From Devosia sp. RR2S18 (GTDB lineage Bacteria; Pseudomonadota; Alphaproteobacteria; Rhizobiales; Devosiaceae), in the NCBI RefSeq assembly GCF_030177755.1, contig NZ_CP126539.1:3656001-3720000 (forward strand): a stretch of DNA of 64,000 bases, in the 5' to 3' direction. The translations under genes were made by a program, and so were the position numbers. Below the pieces are notes generated by a model that had not been told where the DNA came from, searched no databases, and was given only the letters and a program-made list of their open reading frames with translations. Every line of letters begins with the position of its first letter. Position 1 is the first letter of the stretch. Below, piece after piece: positions 32,418 to 41,024 of the stretch.

Positions 32418-33005
32418 ATGTCGAGCTCTGACCTTTCCGTCCTCATCATTGACGAGAACCGCCTCCGCGCCTCCATCATCGAGGAGGGGCTGCGCGAGGC
32501 CGGACATGGACGGGTCGCCGTGATCCATGACGTCAACGAGGTGGCACGCACCATCCAGGCCACCATGCCGGATGTGATCGTCATCGATCTCGAAAACCCC
32601 AAGCGCGACACGCTGGAACACTTCTTCTCGCTCTCGCGGGCAGTGCAGCGACCAATCGCGATGTTCGTCGACCGCTCCGACGGCAGCATGATCGAGCAGG
32701 CGGTGGAAGCGGGGGTCTCCGCCTATGTGGTGGACGGGCTCAAGAAGGAACGGGTCAAGCCCATTCTCGATATGGCCATTTCCCGCTTCAATGCCTTCTC
32801 GCGTCTGCGCCGTGAGCTCGACGAGGCGCGCACCCAGCTCGAAGACCGCAAGCTCATCGATCAGGCCAAGGGCATTTTGATGAAGACGCGCGGCATGAGC
32901 GAAAGCGAGGCCTATGGCCTGCTGCGCAGCACCGCCATGAATCAAAACCGCAAGATCGTCGAAATCGCCCAGAGCCTCGTCACGGCAGCCAATCTGCTAG
33001 GATAA
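32418..33005 (+). CDS. nasT: ANTAR-domain antiterminator NasT
   Basis: A 195-residue response-regulator-like protein. The N-terminal pseudo-receiver domain keeps an Asp at residue 57 (VIVIDLENP). After a coiled-coil linker (about 122-142) comes the ANTAR RNA-binding domain (DRKLIDQAKGILMKTRGMSE, then A-Y-LLR). NasT binds two-hairpin leader RNAs and prevents termination. Two leaders of the right form are within 8 kb (26711-26830 and 34341-34431). The nasS gene starts 4 bases downstream. Confidence 0.93.
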   Translation: MSSSDLSVLIIDENRLRASIIEEGLREAGHGRVAVIHDVNEVARTIQATMPDVIVIDLENPKRDTLEHFFSLSRAVQRPIAMFVDRSDGSMIEQAVEAGVSAYVVDGLKKERVKPILDMAISRFNAFSRLRRELDEARTQLEDRKLIDQAKGILMKTRGMSESEAYGLLRSTAMNQNRKIVEIAQSLVTAANLLG

Positions 33006-33009
33006 CCCT

Positions 33010-34227
33010 ATGCACACCACACATCTCACCGCCGGCTTCCTGCCCCTGCTCGATAGCGTGCTGCTGGTGCTGGCGCATGAGAAAGGCTTTGCCGCCGAAG
33101 AAGGGATCGAACTCCATCTCACGCGCGAGACCAGCTGGGCCAATATCCGCGACCGCGCGGCGCTTGGCCATTTCGACATTGCCCAAATGCTGGCCCCCAT
33201 GCCGATCGCGGCCAGCCTGGGGCTGACGCCGCTTGCCACCCCTATGGTGGCACCCGTGGTGTTGGGCCTTGGCAATAATGGCATCACCGTTAGCGCCGAG
33301 CTTTGGCTGGCCATGGAGGCGGAGGGTGCCCCCGCCGATCTCTCCGCCGGCCCTACCGGGGCAGCCTTGGCTAAAGTGGTAGTAACCAGTTCCCGCAAGC
33401 TGCGCTTCGGCGTCGTGCACCAGACCTCTTCCCACAACTACGAGTTGCGCTACTGGCTGGCGGCGAGCGGGGTCCGGCCCGACCACGACGTCGAGATCGT
33501 GGTGCTGCCGCCGCCACTCCTGCCAGAGGCCTTGGGCAGTGGCGGCATTGATGGCTATTGCGTCGGCGAGCCCTGGAACAGCGTCGGCGTTGCAACGCAG
33601 GGCGCTCGCATCGCCACGGTCAAGGCGGCCATTTGGCAGGCGAGCCCCGATAAGGTGATCGGCATGCGCAGCGACTGGGCGCTAGCCCATCCTGAGCTCG
33701 TCAGCGCTGTCGTCCGCGCCATCTATCGTGCCGGTCTCTGGTGTGACGATCCGGCTAACCGTCACGAGACCGCCGAGATCATGGCCCGTCCAGCCTACCT
33801 TGATCAGCCGGCAGCTATCGTCAGTCGTGCGCTGACTGGACGCCTCGATCAGGGCGGCGGCAATATTGCCGAAATCGAGAACTTCTTCCTGCCCCACCAG
33901 AGCGCGGCCAATTTCCCCTGGAAGAGCCATGCTCTCTGGTACTACTCGCAAATGGTGCGCTGGGGCGAAGCGTGCGAGAGCGCGGAGAACGCCACTGCCG
34001 CCGCAGCGACTTTCCGCCCCGATCTCTACCGCGCGGCCCTTGCCCCCCTCGGCGCCAACGTCCCGGCTGCTGACAGCAAGACCGATGGCGAGCGCCACAC
34101 TGCCGGTGACATCGCCGGCCACCCCGGACCGCTTACCCTCCATTCTGACCGGTTCTTTGACGGCGGCGTCTTTGATTCCAACGACCTCTCCGCCTATATC
34201 GCCCGCCAACGTCTGCCTCCTTCTTAG
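33010..34227 (+). CDS. nasS: Nitrate/nitrite sensor NasS (NrtA/CmpA-like)
   Basis: A 405-residue protein of the nitrate-binding NrtA/CmpA family without a signal peptide (starts MHTTHLTAGFLPLLDSVLLV), as expected for the cytoplasmic sensor NasS and not a transport protein. Ligand-region patterns include HFDIAQMLAPMP and GYCVGEPWNSVG. Known NasS proteins hold NasT in a complex and release it on binding nitrate or nitrite. No nitrate permease genes (nrtBCD) follow, which also favours a sensor. Confidence 0.92.
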   Translation: MHTTHLTAGFLPLLDSVLLVLAHEKGFAAEEGIELHLTRETSWANIRDRAALGHFDIAQMLAPMPIAASLGLTPLATPMVAPVVLGLGNNGITVSAELWLAMEAEGAPADLSAGPTGAALAKVVVTSSRKLRFGVVHQTSSHNYELRYWLAASGVRPDHDVEIVVLPPPLLPEALGSGGIDGYCVGEPWNSVGVATQGARIATVKAAIWQASPDKVIGMRSDWALAHPELVSAVVRAIYRAGLWCDDPANRHETAEIMARPAYLDQPAAIVSRALTGRLDQGGGNIAEIENFFLPHQSAANFPWKSHALWYYSQMVRWGEACESAENATAAAATFRPDLYRAALAPLGANVPAADSKTDGERHTAGDIAGHPGPLTLHSDRFFDGGVFDSNDLSAYIARQRLPPS

Positions 34228-34311
34228 GCAATCGCGCCGCCAGATGCGCCATTAAGGCTTGGGTCATCTCAGGCCGGGCTTCTAAACCGTTGTTTTTGAA
34301 CTCTGCATCGT

Positions 34312-34329
34312 TTGGCACGCAACCTGCAT
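34312..34329 (+). promoter_or_regulatory. Sigma-54 promoter of cysG
   Basis: TTGGCACGCAACCTGCAT fits the sigma-54 consensus, with GG (34314-34315) and GC (34326-34327) 10 bases apart. Its -24 core (TTTGGCACGC) is identical to that of the nirB promoter. Transcription would start about 34340, just before the leader hairpins. Confidence 0.83.
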
Positions 34330-34340
34330 AGCTCTAGCCA

Positions 34341-34431
34341 ACAGGTGTCCAGTGTTGGGCGCCTCAAGGCAAAGCCGCCAGCCGTTTCGCGCACCTCCTC
34401 CCGCGCGACGACGACTGGCGGTTTTCTTTTT
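34341..34431 (+). ncRNA. NasT (ANTAR)-responsive leader and terminator before cysG
   Basis: P1 is GGTGTCC (34344-34350), hexaloop AGTGTT, GGGCGCC (34357-34363), a 7-bp stem with two G-U pairs. P2 is GGC, hexaloop AAAGCC, GCC (34368-34379). Both loops have A1 and G4. P2 overlaps the 5' arm of a terminator, CCGCCAGCCGT (34375-34385) with ACGACTGGCGG (34411-34421, one mismatch), followed by TTTTCTTTTT. The layout is the same as before nirB, yet loop and spacer sequences differ. The shared structure, not shared sequence, is the evidence. Confidence 0.78.
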
Positions 34432-34445
34432 GCTGGAGAGCAGTG

Positions 34446-35903
34446 ATGGATCACCCACCGACCCTGGTTCCCGCCCCCGAGCCGCAGCACCATGCTCGCG
34501 TCGAGCCGCTCGCCGTGCTCCCCGTCTTTTTCAATTTGCAGGGCAAGCGCGTTGTCGCCATCGGCGGCAGCGAGGCCGCGTATTGGAAAATCGAGCTGCT
34601 TGCCGCCACTGGCGCCGATGTGCAGGTTTATGCCCCCCAAGACGAGCGCTGTAGCGAATTGGGGGCACTTGCGCGCAACAGTTCGATAACAGTTTTCAAC
34701 CGTATGTGGCGTCCAGCGGACCTGCATGGGGCCGCCTTTGCGGTCGCCGATCTCGACACCGACGCAGAAGCGGAAGTCTTCGTCGCTGCCGCCAAAGCCG
34801 CCGCCGTACCCTACAATGTCATTGATAAACCTCACTTCTGTCAGGTCCAGTTCGGCACGATCGTCAACCGCTCACCCGTTGTCGTCGGCATCTCGACCAA
34901 CGGCGCCGCCCCCATTCTCGGCCAGGCCGTCCGCCGGCGCATCGAGACCCTCCTTCCCCGCACTTTGACGGCCTGGGCCGGCTATGCCGAGGCCATTAGG
35001 GCCCGCGTGATGGACGCCTTGCCGCCCGGTCCGCGGCGCCGCGCCTTCTGGGAAAGCCTTGCAGAGCGGGCGTTTGGGCCCTCTCACCCGCCGACAATTC
35101 CCGAGGAACCAGCCCATTGGGCTGCGCCGCCCGCCGGTCGCGTGACCCTGGTTGGGGCTGGCCCCGGAGAAGCCGACCTCCTCACCATCAAGGCGGTGCG
35201 CGCGCTGCAATCCGCTGACGTCATCCTCTTCGATGACCTTGTTTCTGCTGAGGTTCTGGAGTTGGCCCGCCGCGAAGCCAAGCGCCTCCTGGTCGGCAAG
35301 CGTGCTGGTCGAGACAGCTGCCGCCAAGAGGACATCAATCAGATGATGCTGACGCTCGCGCAGCAGGGCAAGCACGTGGTGCGGCTAAAGTCTGGCGACC
35401 CCATGATTTTCGGCCGCGCTGGCGAGGAAATCTCTATGCTGGAACAACATGGTATAGCCGTCAGCGTGGTACCCGGCATCACCGCGGCGTTGGCCCTTGC
35501 TAGTCGCTTGGGCGCGTCACTCACCCACCGCGACCATGCCCAATCGGTCCGTTTCGTCACCGGCCATTCCCGACGTGGCAGTCTGCCGGACAACCTCGAC
35601 TGGCGCTCGCTGGCCGATGCTGCGACCACCAGCGTCTACTACATGTCCCGCCGCACTTTGCCGCAGATAGTTGCAAGTTTAGCCGAACAAGGCATGAGCC
35701 TCACCACGCCAGCCGTTATCGCCAGCAATGTTGGGAGGGCGGAGGAAAGCATCTGGCGCGGCACACTGGAGGACGCCGTTTCGGCCGCAAGCGATTTCTC
35801 TCCGTCGGCCCCCACGATCTTCGCGGTGGGGTCTGCACTCGGCAGATCGATGAGACGCCAACATTCCGACAATTCAATCGAGCTTGCTGCCCGGGCTATA
35901 TAG
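34446..35903 (+). CDS. cysG: Siroheme synthase CysG
   Basis: A 485-residue trifunctional enzyme making siroheme for NirB and sulfite reductase. Residues 20-215 form the precorrin-2 dehydrogenase/ferrochelatase half (LPVFFNLQGKRVVAIGGSEAA). Residues 225-470 form the uroporphyrinogen III methyltransferase half (VTLVGAGPGEADLLTIKAVRAL and RLKSGDPMIFGRAGEE). Placement under a NasT-type leader ties cofactor supply to nitrite reduction. I prefer the ATG at 34446 over the GTG at 34443, with GGAGAG upstream. Confidence 0.94.
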   Translation: MDHPPTLVPAPEPQHHARVEPLAVLPVFFNLQGKRVVAIGGSEAAYWKIELLAATGADVQVYAPQDERCSELGALARNSSITVFNRMWRPADLHGAAFAVADLDTDAEAEVFVAAAKAAAVPYNVIDKPHFCQVQFGTIVNRSPVVVGISTNGAAPILGQAVRRRIETLLPRTLTAWAGYAEAIRARVMDALPPGPRRRAFWESLAERAFGPSHPPTIPEEPAHWAAPPAGRVTLVGAGPGEADLLTIKAVRALQSADVILFDDLVSAEVLELARREAKRLLVGKRAGRDSCRQEDINQMMLTLAQQGKHVVRLKSGDPMIFGRAGEEISMLEQHGIAVSVVPGITAALALASRLGASLTHRDHAQSVRFVTGHSRRGSLPDNLDWRSLADAATTSVYYMSRRTLPQIVASLAEQGMSLTTPAVIASNVGRAEESIWRGTLEDAVSAASDFSPSAPTIFAVGSALGRSMRRQHSDNSIELAARAI

Positions 35904-35916
35904 CTCAGATGGGTGA

Positions 35917-35942
35917 CGAGGGGCCGGAGCCCCTCGCAATTT
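35917..35942. terminator. Bidirectional terminator between cysG and manganese catalase
   Basis: CGAGGGGC (35917-35924), tetraloop CGGA and GCCCCTCG (35929-35936) give a perfect 8-bp stem between converging genes. It is followed on the plus strand by CAATTTCTT, a moderate U-tract. Confidence 0.7.
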
Positions 35943-35943
35943 C

Positions 35944-36822
35944 TTAGCTCGAAACCGGCGGCATCGGCTTTTTGGGTGTGCCGTGCAGGCGCGGATCGGC
36001 TTCTGGCAGTTCGGTGACGGTTTCGCCCAGCGGCTTGGGATTGGAGAGGTACTCAAACTGGCCCTTGCCATCAGGGGTCGGACCCTTTGCCCAGCGACCC
36101 TGGGCGCTCTCAGTGCCTTCCGAGCAGTTCCAGAACTGATAGGCGACCTCGGACATCTCCTTGTCCTGGGGGAAGCTCATCGGCGCCGGGGTCTTGTCGA
36201 GCCCGTCTTCCTCGAGTTCTTTGATGGCTGCCAACCACTGGTTCTGGTGCATCGTATCGCGCGCGATCAGGAAGGACAGCATATCCCGGATGCCCGGGTC
36301 ATCGGTCATTTCGTAGAGGCGGGTGACTTGGAGGCGACCCTGGGACTCCGCCGTTACGTTGAAGCGGAAGTCCGCGAGCAGATTGCCCGAAGCAACGGTG
36401 TAGCGAGACGTCCACGGAAAACCGACGCTATCGGTGGGGGTGGCGCCGCCGCCAGTAACGATTGCATGCTGAGGGTTCATGCCGGCAACGATCACATCCT
36501 CGACGCGAGCGCCGCCCATGACAGCGCCAACGACGGAGTTTTTCGCGGCATCTTCGCGAGCTTCCACGGGGGAGCTTTCGAGGAGGCGGGCAATCATGGT
36601 GGCAAGCATTTCGACGTGCGCGATTTCCTCGGTACCAATATCGAGGATCATGTCCCTGTATTTCGCGGGAGCGCGACAATTCCAGCCCTGAAAGAGGTAC
36701 GTCATCATAACGCTGATTTCGCCCCACTGCCCGCCGAGGACTTCCTGGAGCTTGTTGGCATAGACCGGATCTGGCTTCTCTGGGCGTGCATTATACTGGA
36801 ACTGGTTGGTTCTAAAGAACAT
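35944..36822 (-). CDS. Manganese catalase
   Basis: A 292-residue dimanganese catalase that breaks down hydrogen peroxide without heme. Metal ligands appear at E35 (GQWGEISVMM), E66 and H69 (EEIAHVE), E157 (TAESQGRL) and H190 (DTMHQNQW), matching the known enzyme pattern. An AGGAGAGCCAGG ribosome binding site precedes the start at 36822. An EcfG-type promoter lies about 50-70 bases upstream, consistent with stationary-phase or general stress induction. Confidence 0.95.
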   Translation of the reverse strand: MFFRTNQFQYNARPEKPDPVYANKLQEVLGGQWGEISVMMTYLFQGWNCRAPAKYRDMILDIGTEEIAHVEMLATMIARLLESSPVEAREDAAKNSVVGAVMGGARVEDVIVAGMNPQHAIVTGGGATPTDSVGFPWTSRYTVASGNLLADFRFNVTAESQGRLQVTRLYEMTDDPGIRDMLSFLIARDTMHQNQWLAAIKELEEDGLDKTPAPMSFPQDKEMSEVAYQFWNCSEGTESAQGRWAKGPTPDGKGQFEYLSNPKPLGETVTELPEADPRLHGTPKKPMPPVSS

Positions 36823-36869
36823 CCTGGCTCTCCTAATTGCGCCGACCCCCGCGGTCGGCCTGCAGGAGC

Positions 36870-36894
36870 AACGACGTTAATCCGCCGCTGTTCC
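36870..36894 (-). promoter_or_regulatory. EcfG promoter of manganese catalase
   Basis: On the minus strand GGAAC (36894-36890), a 16-base spacer and CGTT (36873-36870) match the EcfG general stress consensus exactly. The -10 lies 48 bases before the start codon of the catalase gene. Confidence 0.75.
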
Positions 36895-37047
36895 AGCAGT
36901 TTAGCTAGGAAACTCTGCTCGGGAATTTTGCCTTTGCAATCAACCGAACCACAAAGATGAACGGAGTCTGAACGACAAAAAGCGGCACCCAAGTTGCCGC
37001 GTAACTGATTTCGCGGGTTTTGGACCGTTGCTTTGGCGCAGCCTCGA

Positions 37048-38034
37048 CTAGAGCCAGCCGCGGCGCTTGAAGAAGAGGAAGGGAACGACTGCCGAGATGA
37101 TCATGAGCAGGATCGCCCAGGGGTAGCCGAAGGTCCATCCCAGTTCGGGCATGAAGGTGAAGTTCATGCCGTAGATGGAGGCCACCAGGGTCGGCGGCAG
37201 AAAGACGACGGCTGCGACCGAGAAGATCTTGATGATCTGGTTCTGCTCCAGATTGATCACACCCAGGGTGGCGTTGAGCAAGAAATCGAGGCGGCTGCTG
37301 AGCGACTTGGCGTGGTCGCCCAGTGACAGGGCGTCGCGCTGGATCAGCTTAATCATCTGAGGACCGTCCTTGCGGGCCCGTTTCGGTGCTGGTGCCAAGG
37401 CCGCGTGGTAGGCGGTAAGTCGGCTGATACTCACCAGACTGTCTTGGATCATGATAAGCAGTTCGGCACGACTACCGATCTGAGTGATGACAGCATTGAG
37501 GTCGCGCGTCTTTTTGCTGACTTTGGTCGCCTTGTTCTGAAAGACTGTGCGTGCCAGCGCATCGACATCGCTGCCTACCTTCTCCAGGGCATCTGCGGTC
37601 CGGTCGGTCATGGCTTCAAGCAGGCCCAACATCACCTGCTCGCCCGTTGCCGACATGCCTGCCTGCCGCCGCTGAGCGCGCAGCATATAGGCGGAGAACG
37701 GCCGGGGATCGGCGTAGCGGACCGTCACCAGTACCTGGTTCTTGAGGATAAAGGTGACGGGTGTGCGCAGCGGCTGGTCGGTACTAAGATCGGTCAGCGC
37801 CGTCATGGTCATGAACTCGGCGCCGTCCTCGTTGTAGAGACGGGCGGAGAGCTCGATCTCTTCCATTTCGGCCCGGGTGGGGATGGCGATACCCAACCAA
37901 TCCTCGATCTGCTTGTCTTCCGCCGGAGTGGGATTGATGAGGTCGATCCACACCGGTACCGGGCCCTCTTCCGAAGCGGCCCACTCGGCCACCTTGGTCA
38001 ACTGGTCATCGCTGCAAACATAGATATTCAGCAT
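37048..38034 (-). CDS. corA: CorA family magnesium transporter
   Basis: A 328-residue CorA protein: a large cytosolic funnel domain, long stalk helices and two C-terminal membrane helices. The signature YGMNF ends the first membrane helix (ASIYGMNFTFMPELGW), and the chain ends in a basic FFKRRGWL tail. It imports Mg2+, and possibly Co2+ or Ni2+. The start MLNIYVCSDDQL at 38034 is preferred to the longer ORF from 38085, whose extra residues do not fit the family. Confidence 0.93.
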   Translation of the reverse strand: MLNIYVCSDDQLTKVAEWAASEEGPVPVWIDLINPTPAEDKQIEDWLGIAIPTRAEMEEIELSARLYNEDGAEFMTMTALTDLSTDQPLRTPVTFILKNQVLVTVRYADPRPFSAYMLRAQRRQAGMSATGEQVMLGLLEAMTDRTADALEKVGSDVDALARTVFQNKATKVSKKTRDLNAVITQIGSRAELLIMIQDSLVSISRLTAYHAALAPAPKRARKDGPQMIKLIQRDALSLGDHAKSLSSRLDFLLNATLGVINLEQNQIIKIFSVAAVVFLPPTLVASIYGMNFTFMPELGWTFGYPWAILLMIISAVVPFLFFKRRGWL

Positions 38035-38158
38035 GTCGGAGGTCCCACAAGATCTGCGGCAGGAGCTAGCATATCTGGCGCACATAGAAACCCTGCTTAG
38101 AGTGGCTATAGGCAGCCGCGCTCATGGAGCTTTGCATCGGAAGGATTTCAACGCCCTT

Positions 38159-38662
38159 TCAGGCGCCGCGGCTGGCCAAAAGCTCGACAGGGACCGGCTC
38201 GCATTTGACGTGATTGGTAACGACATAGGAATAGTAGCGCTTGATGCCGATATCATGTGCCAGCATCGTCTCGATCAGGTTCTGGTAGTCTTCAAGGTGG
38301 GGCACGATCATCTTGCAGACATAGTCGAGCCCACCGCCGACCGCCCAGCATTCGACGATTTCGGTGACGTCGCCGACGTAAGCCTCGAAGCGGGCTAGGT
38401 CCTCCTGCCGGTGGCTATCGAGTTCAATCTGGACGAACACGACGGTAACTGGACCGAACGCCTTCAAGGATACCTGAGCCTGGTAGCTCTGGATGATACC
38501 GGCGGCCTCAAGCCGCCGCAGCCGCTCCCAGCATGGGGTGGGCGACAGGTTGACGCGCGCAGCCAGAGCCGCCTTGGGGATGCGTCCCTCGCGCTGGAGA
38601 ATAGAAAGAATCTTGATGTCGCGGTCATCGAGCTTGATGCCGTCGGTTCGCGGTGCACTCAC
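38159..38662 (-). CDS. Lrp/AsnC family regulator
   Basis: A 167-residue Lrp/AsnC regulator. The helix-turn-helix lies at about residues 10-60 (LDDRDIKILSILQREGRIPKAALAARV), and the RAM ligand-binding domain from about 75 includes GGLDYVCKMIVP. I start at GTG 38662, preceded by GGGAG, to give a standard Lrp length; an upstream start is possible. It lies 128 bases downstream of ehuA on the same strand. AsnC-type regulators (AsnR/DoeX) control ectoine uptake and breakdown in other proteobacteria, so it probably regulates ehu, but this is inferred. Confidence 0.85.
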   Translation of the reverse strand: MSAPRTDGIKLDDRDIKILSILQREGRIPKAALAARVNLSPTPCWERLRRLEAAGIIQSYQAQVSLKAFGPVTVVFVQIELDSHRQEDLARFEAYVGDVTEIVECWAVGGGLDYVCKMIVPHLEDYQNLIETMLAHDIGIKRYYSYVVTNHVKCEPVPVELLASRGA

Positions 38663-38790
38663 GCGGGGCTTATTCTCCCTATTGGCGCGGCACCATAAGG
38701 CTGTGGCGGCCAAGGCGTCTAGATCAAGACGCACAAAGCCGCGCAGAAGCCTAGGCATCCGCGCCGACAAAATAGGGAGACAGCCGTTCC

Positions 38791-39564
38791 TTAGCTGTCG
38801 AGGACGGCTCGCAGGAACTCGCGGGTGCGCTCCTCCTTCGGATCGGTGAACAATTGCTCGGGCACGCCTTCTTCCTTGATCCGGCCTTGATCAAAGAAGC
38901 ACACTCGGTCCGAAACTTCGCGGGCGAACCGCATCTCGTGGGTCACCAGCAGCATGGTGAGATCATGTTCGGAAGCCAGAGTGCCGATGACGTTGAGCAC
39001 CTCTCCCACCAGTTCGGGATCAAGTGCAGAGGTCGGCTCGTCGAAGAGCATGATCTTGGGCCGCATCGCCAGGGCGCGGGCGATACCGACCCGCTGCTGC
39101 TGGCCGCCCGAGAGCTGATGCGGGTACTTCTTGGCCTGGTCGGCCAGTCCCACCATTTCAAGCAATTCCTCGGCGCGCGTTGCCGCCTCGGCCTTAGGCA
39201 TCTTGAGCACCTTGACCGGTGCTTCGGTGATGTTGCGCAGGACCGTCATGTGCGGAAAGAGGTTAAACTGCTGGAACACCATGCCGAGCCTGACGCGCAT
39301 GCGACGTAGATGTGCCTCGCTGGCCGATACCAGTTCGCCGTCCCTCTCCTCATGCCAAAGCGGCTCGCCTTCGACGAAGACACGCCCTTCGGTGACGTTC
39401 TCCAGAGTCATCAAGATGCGCAGCACGGTCGACTTGCCCGAGCCGGAGGGGCCGATGATGGTGACCTTTTCGCCCTGCTGGACGTCGAAGTTGAGGTGGT
39501 CGAGCACGGTCACGTCGCCAAAGCGCTTCACGACGTTGTCGAATTTGATGATCGGGTCGTTCAT
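38791..39564 (-). CDS. ehuA: Ectoine/hydroxyectoine ABC transporter ATPase EhuA
   Basis: A 257-residue polar amino acid-type ATPase. Walker A is GPSGSGKST (about 38-46), signature [19 protein letters not shown], Walker [21 protein letters not shown]. An insert, [26 protein letters not shown], is characteristic of EhuA. It drives import of ectoine and hydroxyectoine as compatible solutes or nutrients. Its ATG overlaps the ehuD stop (ATGA, 39561-39564). Confidence 0.92.
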   Translation of the reverse strand: MNDPIIKFDNVVKRFGDVTVLDHLNFDVQQGEKVTIIGPSGSGKSTVLRILMTLENVTEGRVFVEGEPLWHEERDGELVSASEAHLRRMRVRLGMVFQQFNLFPHMTVLRNITEAPVKVLKMPKAEAATRAEELLEMVGLADQAKKYPHQLSGGQQQRVGIARALAMRPKIMLFDEPTSALDPELVGEVLNVIGTLASEHDLTMLLVTHEMRFAREVSDRVCFFDQGRIKEEGVPEQLFTDPKEERTREFLRAVLDS

Positions 39565-40253
39565 TTCAGGGGAATGCCTCTCTGGGGCAAGGCGTTGTCG
39601 AGTAGTCGCACGCCGCTCGAGGCCACCAGCGTCATGATGAGATAGAGCCCGCCGACCATGGACAGCGGAATGAGATAGTTGAAGGTGCGGTCGCCGATAA
39701 TCTGGGCCACGTTGAGCATCTCGAGCACCGTGACCACCGAGAGCACCGGCACGTCCTTCATGATCGAAACGAGGTAATTGCCCATGGCCGGCACGATGCG
39801 GGGCACCGCCTGCGGCAGCACCACGTGGGTAAAGGTGTGCAGGGTGGTGAAGTTGAGCGCCCGCGCGGCCTCATGCTGGCCCTTCTTGATGGCCTCGATG
39901 CCGGCTCGATACACCTCGGACGTGTAGGCGCTGTACTGAATGCCGAGCGCCAAAGCGCCGGTCAGGAAGGCCGGGAAGACGAGCCCGTATTCGGGCAGCA
40001 CGTAATAGAGGAAGAACAGCTGGATCAGCAGCGGCGTGTCGCGGATGAACTCGGTGATGAGCTTGGCCGGCCAGCTGATGATCTTGAGCGGCGCAGCCTT
40101 TAGGACGGCCAGGACCAGACCGAGAACCAACGCGATAAAGAACCCGAGCACCGTCGCCTGGATGGTCACCCACATGCCGATCAACAGGATGGGCAGGATG
40201 GAGACGGCATAGGCCAGATTGCTGGAGGTGTCCCATTCGATTCCGAAAAGCAT
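39561..40253 (-). CDS. ehuD: Ectoine/hydroxyectoine ABC permease EhuD
   Basis: A 230-residue polar amino acid-type permease with about five membrane helices. Coupling pattern [33 protein letters not shown] and [19 protein letters not shown] are clear. GAGGAGTTAGCC precedes 40253, which sets the start; the ORF upstream of it overlaps ehuC. It pairs with EhuC to form the channel. Confidence 0.9.
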   Translation of the reverse strand: MLFGIEWDTSSNLAYAVSILPILLIGMWVTIQATVLGFFIALVLGLVLAVLKAAPLKIISWPAKLITEFIRDTPLLIQLFFLYYVLPEYGLVFPAFLTGALALGIQYSAYTSEVYRAGIEAIKKGQHEAARALNFTTLHTFTHVVLPQAVPRIVPAMGNYLVSIMKDVPVLSVVTVLEMLNVAQIIGDRTFNYLIPLSMVGGLYLIMTLVASSGVRLLDNALPQRGIPLK

Positions 40254-40263
40254 GGCTAACTCC

Positions 40264-40938
40264 TCATGCCTTGGCCGCGCGCCAGCGGCCGACATAGCGC
40301 TCGAGCGCCTTCATAGCCGCGGTCAGCACGAGGGCCATGCCGAAATACATCAGGAGAACCATGGTGTAGATGGTGGTGGAGTCCTGCGTGAAGTTGCGGA
40401 GCTGCTCGGCGCGGAACGCCAGGTCCGAGAGGCTGATCAGCGAGACGAGAGCCGTATCCTTGAGGTTCTGCACGGCCAGATTACCAAAGGGCGGCATCAT
40501 CTCGGGAATGGCCTGGGGCAGGCTCACTGACCAGAGCGTCTGGCGCTGCGTGAAGTTGAGCGCCTTGGCCGCCTCGTACTGATCCTTGGTGACCGACTGG
40601 ATGGCGCCACGAACCACTTCGGCCCCGTAGGCGCCGATATTGAGCGAGAGCGCGAGCACGCCTGCGAGCACCGGCGGCAGGCGGAGATCAACTCCGATGG
40701 CCTGACCGAGCAGTGGCAGCGCGAAATAGAGCCAGAAGAGCTGCACCAAGAGCGAGGTGCCGCGGAATACCTCGATATAGACAATGGAAATGGTGCGCAG
40801 CACCATGTTGGGCGAGGTCTTCCCAAGCCCGGCAGCAAAGGCGAGGACTGCCCCTAGAATAGTGGAATAGAAGGTCAGCTGGACGGTAACCCAGGCGCCT
40901 TGCAGAAGTGGATTAAGATACTCGGTCCAGTGCATCAT
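40264..40938 (-). CDS. ehuC: Ectoine/hydroxyectoine ABC permease EhuC
   Basis: A 224-residue permease of the same family as EhuD, starting MMHWTEYLNPLLQGAWVTVQ. It carries EVFRGTSLLVQLFWLYFALP and the ATPase-coupling loop YEAAKALNFTQRQTLWSVSLPQAIPEMMPPF. The ribosome binding site is weak, in keeping with low permease expression. A hairpin in the 86-base gap after ehuB probably contributes. Confidence 0.9.
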   Translation of the reverse strand: MMHWTEYLNPLLQGAWVTVQLTFYSTILGAVLAFAAGLGKTSPNMVLRTISIVYIEVFRGTSLLVQLFWLYFALPLLGQAIGVDLRLPPVLAGVLALSLNIGAYGAEVVRGAIQSVTKDQYEAAKALNFTQRQTLWSVSLPQAIPEMMPPFGNLAVQNLKDTALVSLISLSDLAFRAEQLRNFTQDSTTIYTMVLLMYFGMALVLTAAMKALERYVGRWRAAKA

Positions 40939-40981
40939 GTAGCCGGTTGGCGGGCGCGGCAGCGCCGAACTCGCGGGGGGA

Positions 40982-41006
40982 GGATGGGGCGAACTCCGCC
41001 CCATCC
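40982..41006 (-). terminator. Hairpin between ehuB and ehuC
   Basis: GGATGGGGCG (40982-40991), a 5-base loop and CGCCCCATCC (40997-41006) form a perfect 10-bp stem between the binding-protein gene and the first permease gene. No T-tract follows on the minus strand, so mRNA protection is more likely than termination. Confidence 0.6.
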
Positions 41007-41024
41007 AGGATCTATGAGGAGGCT

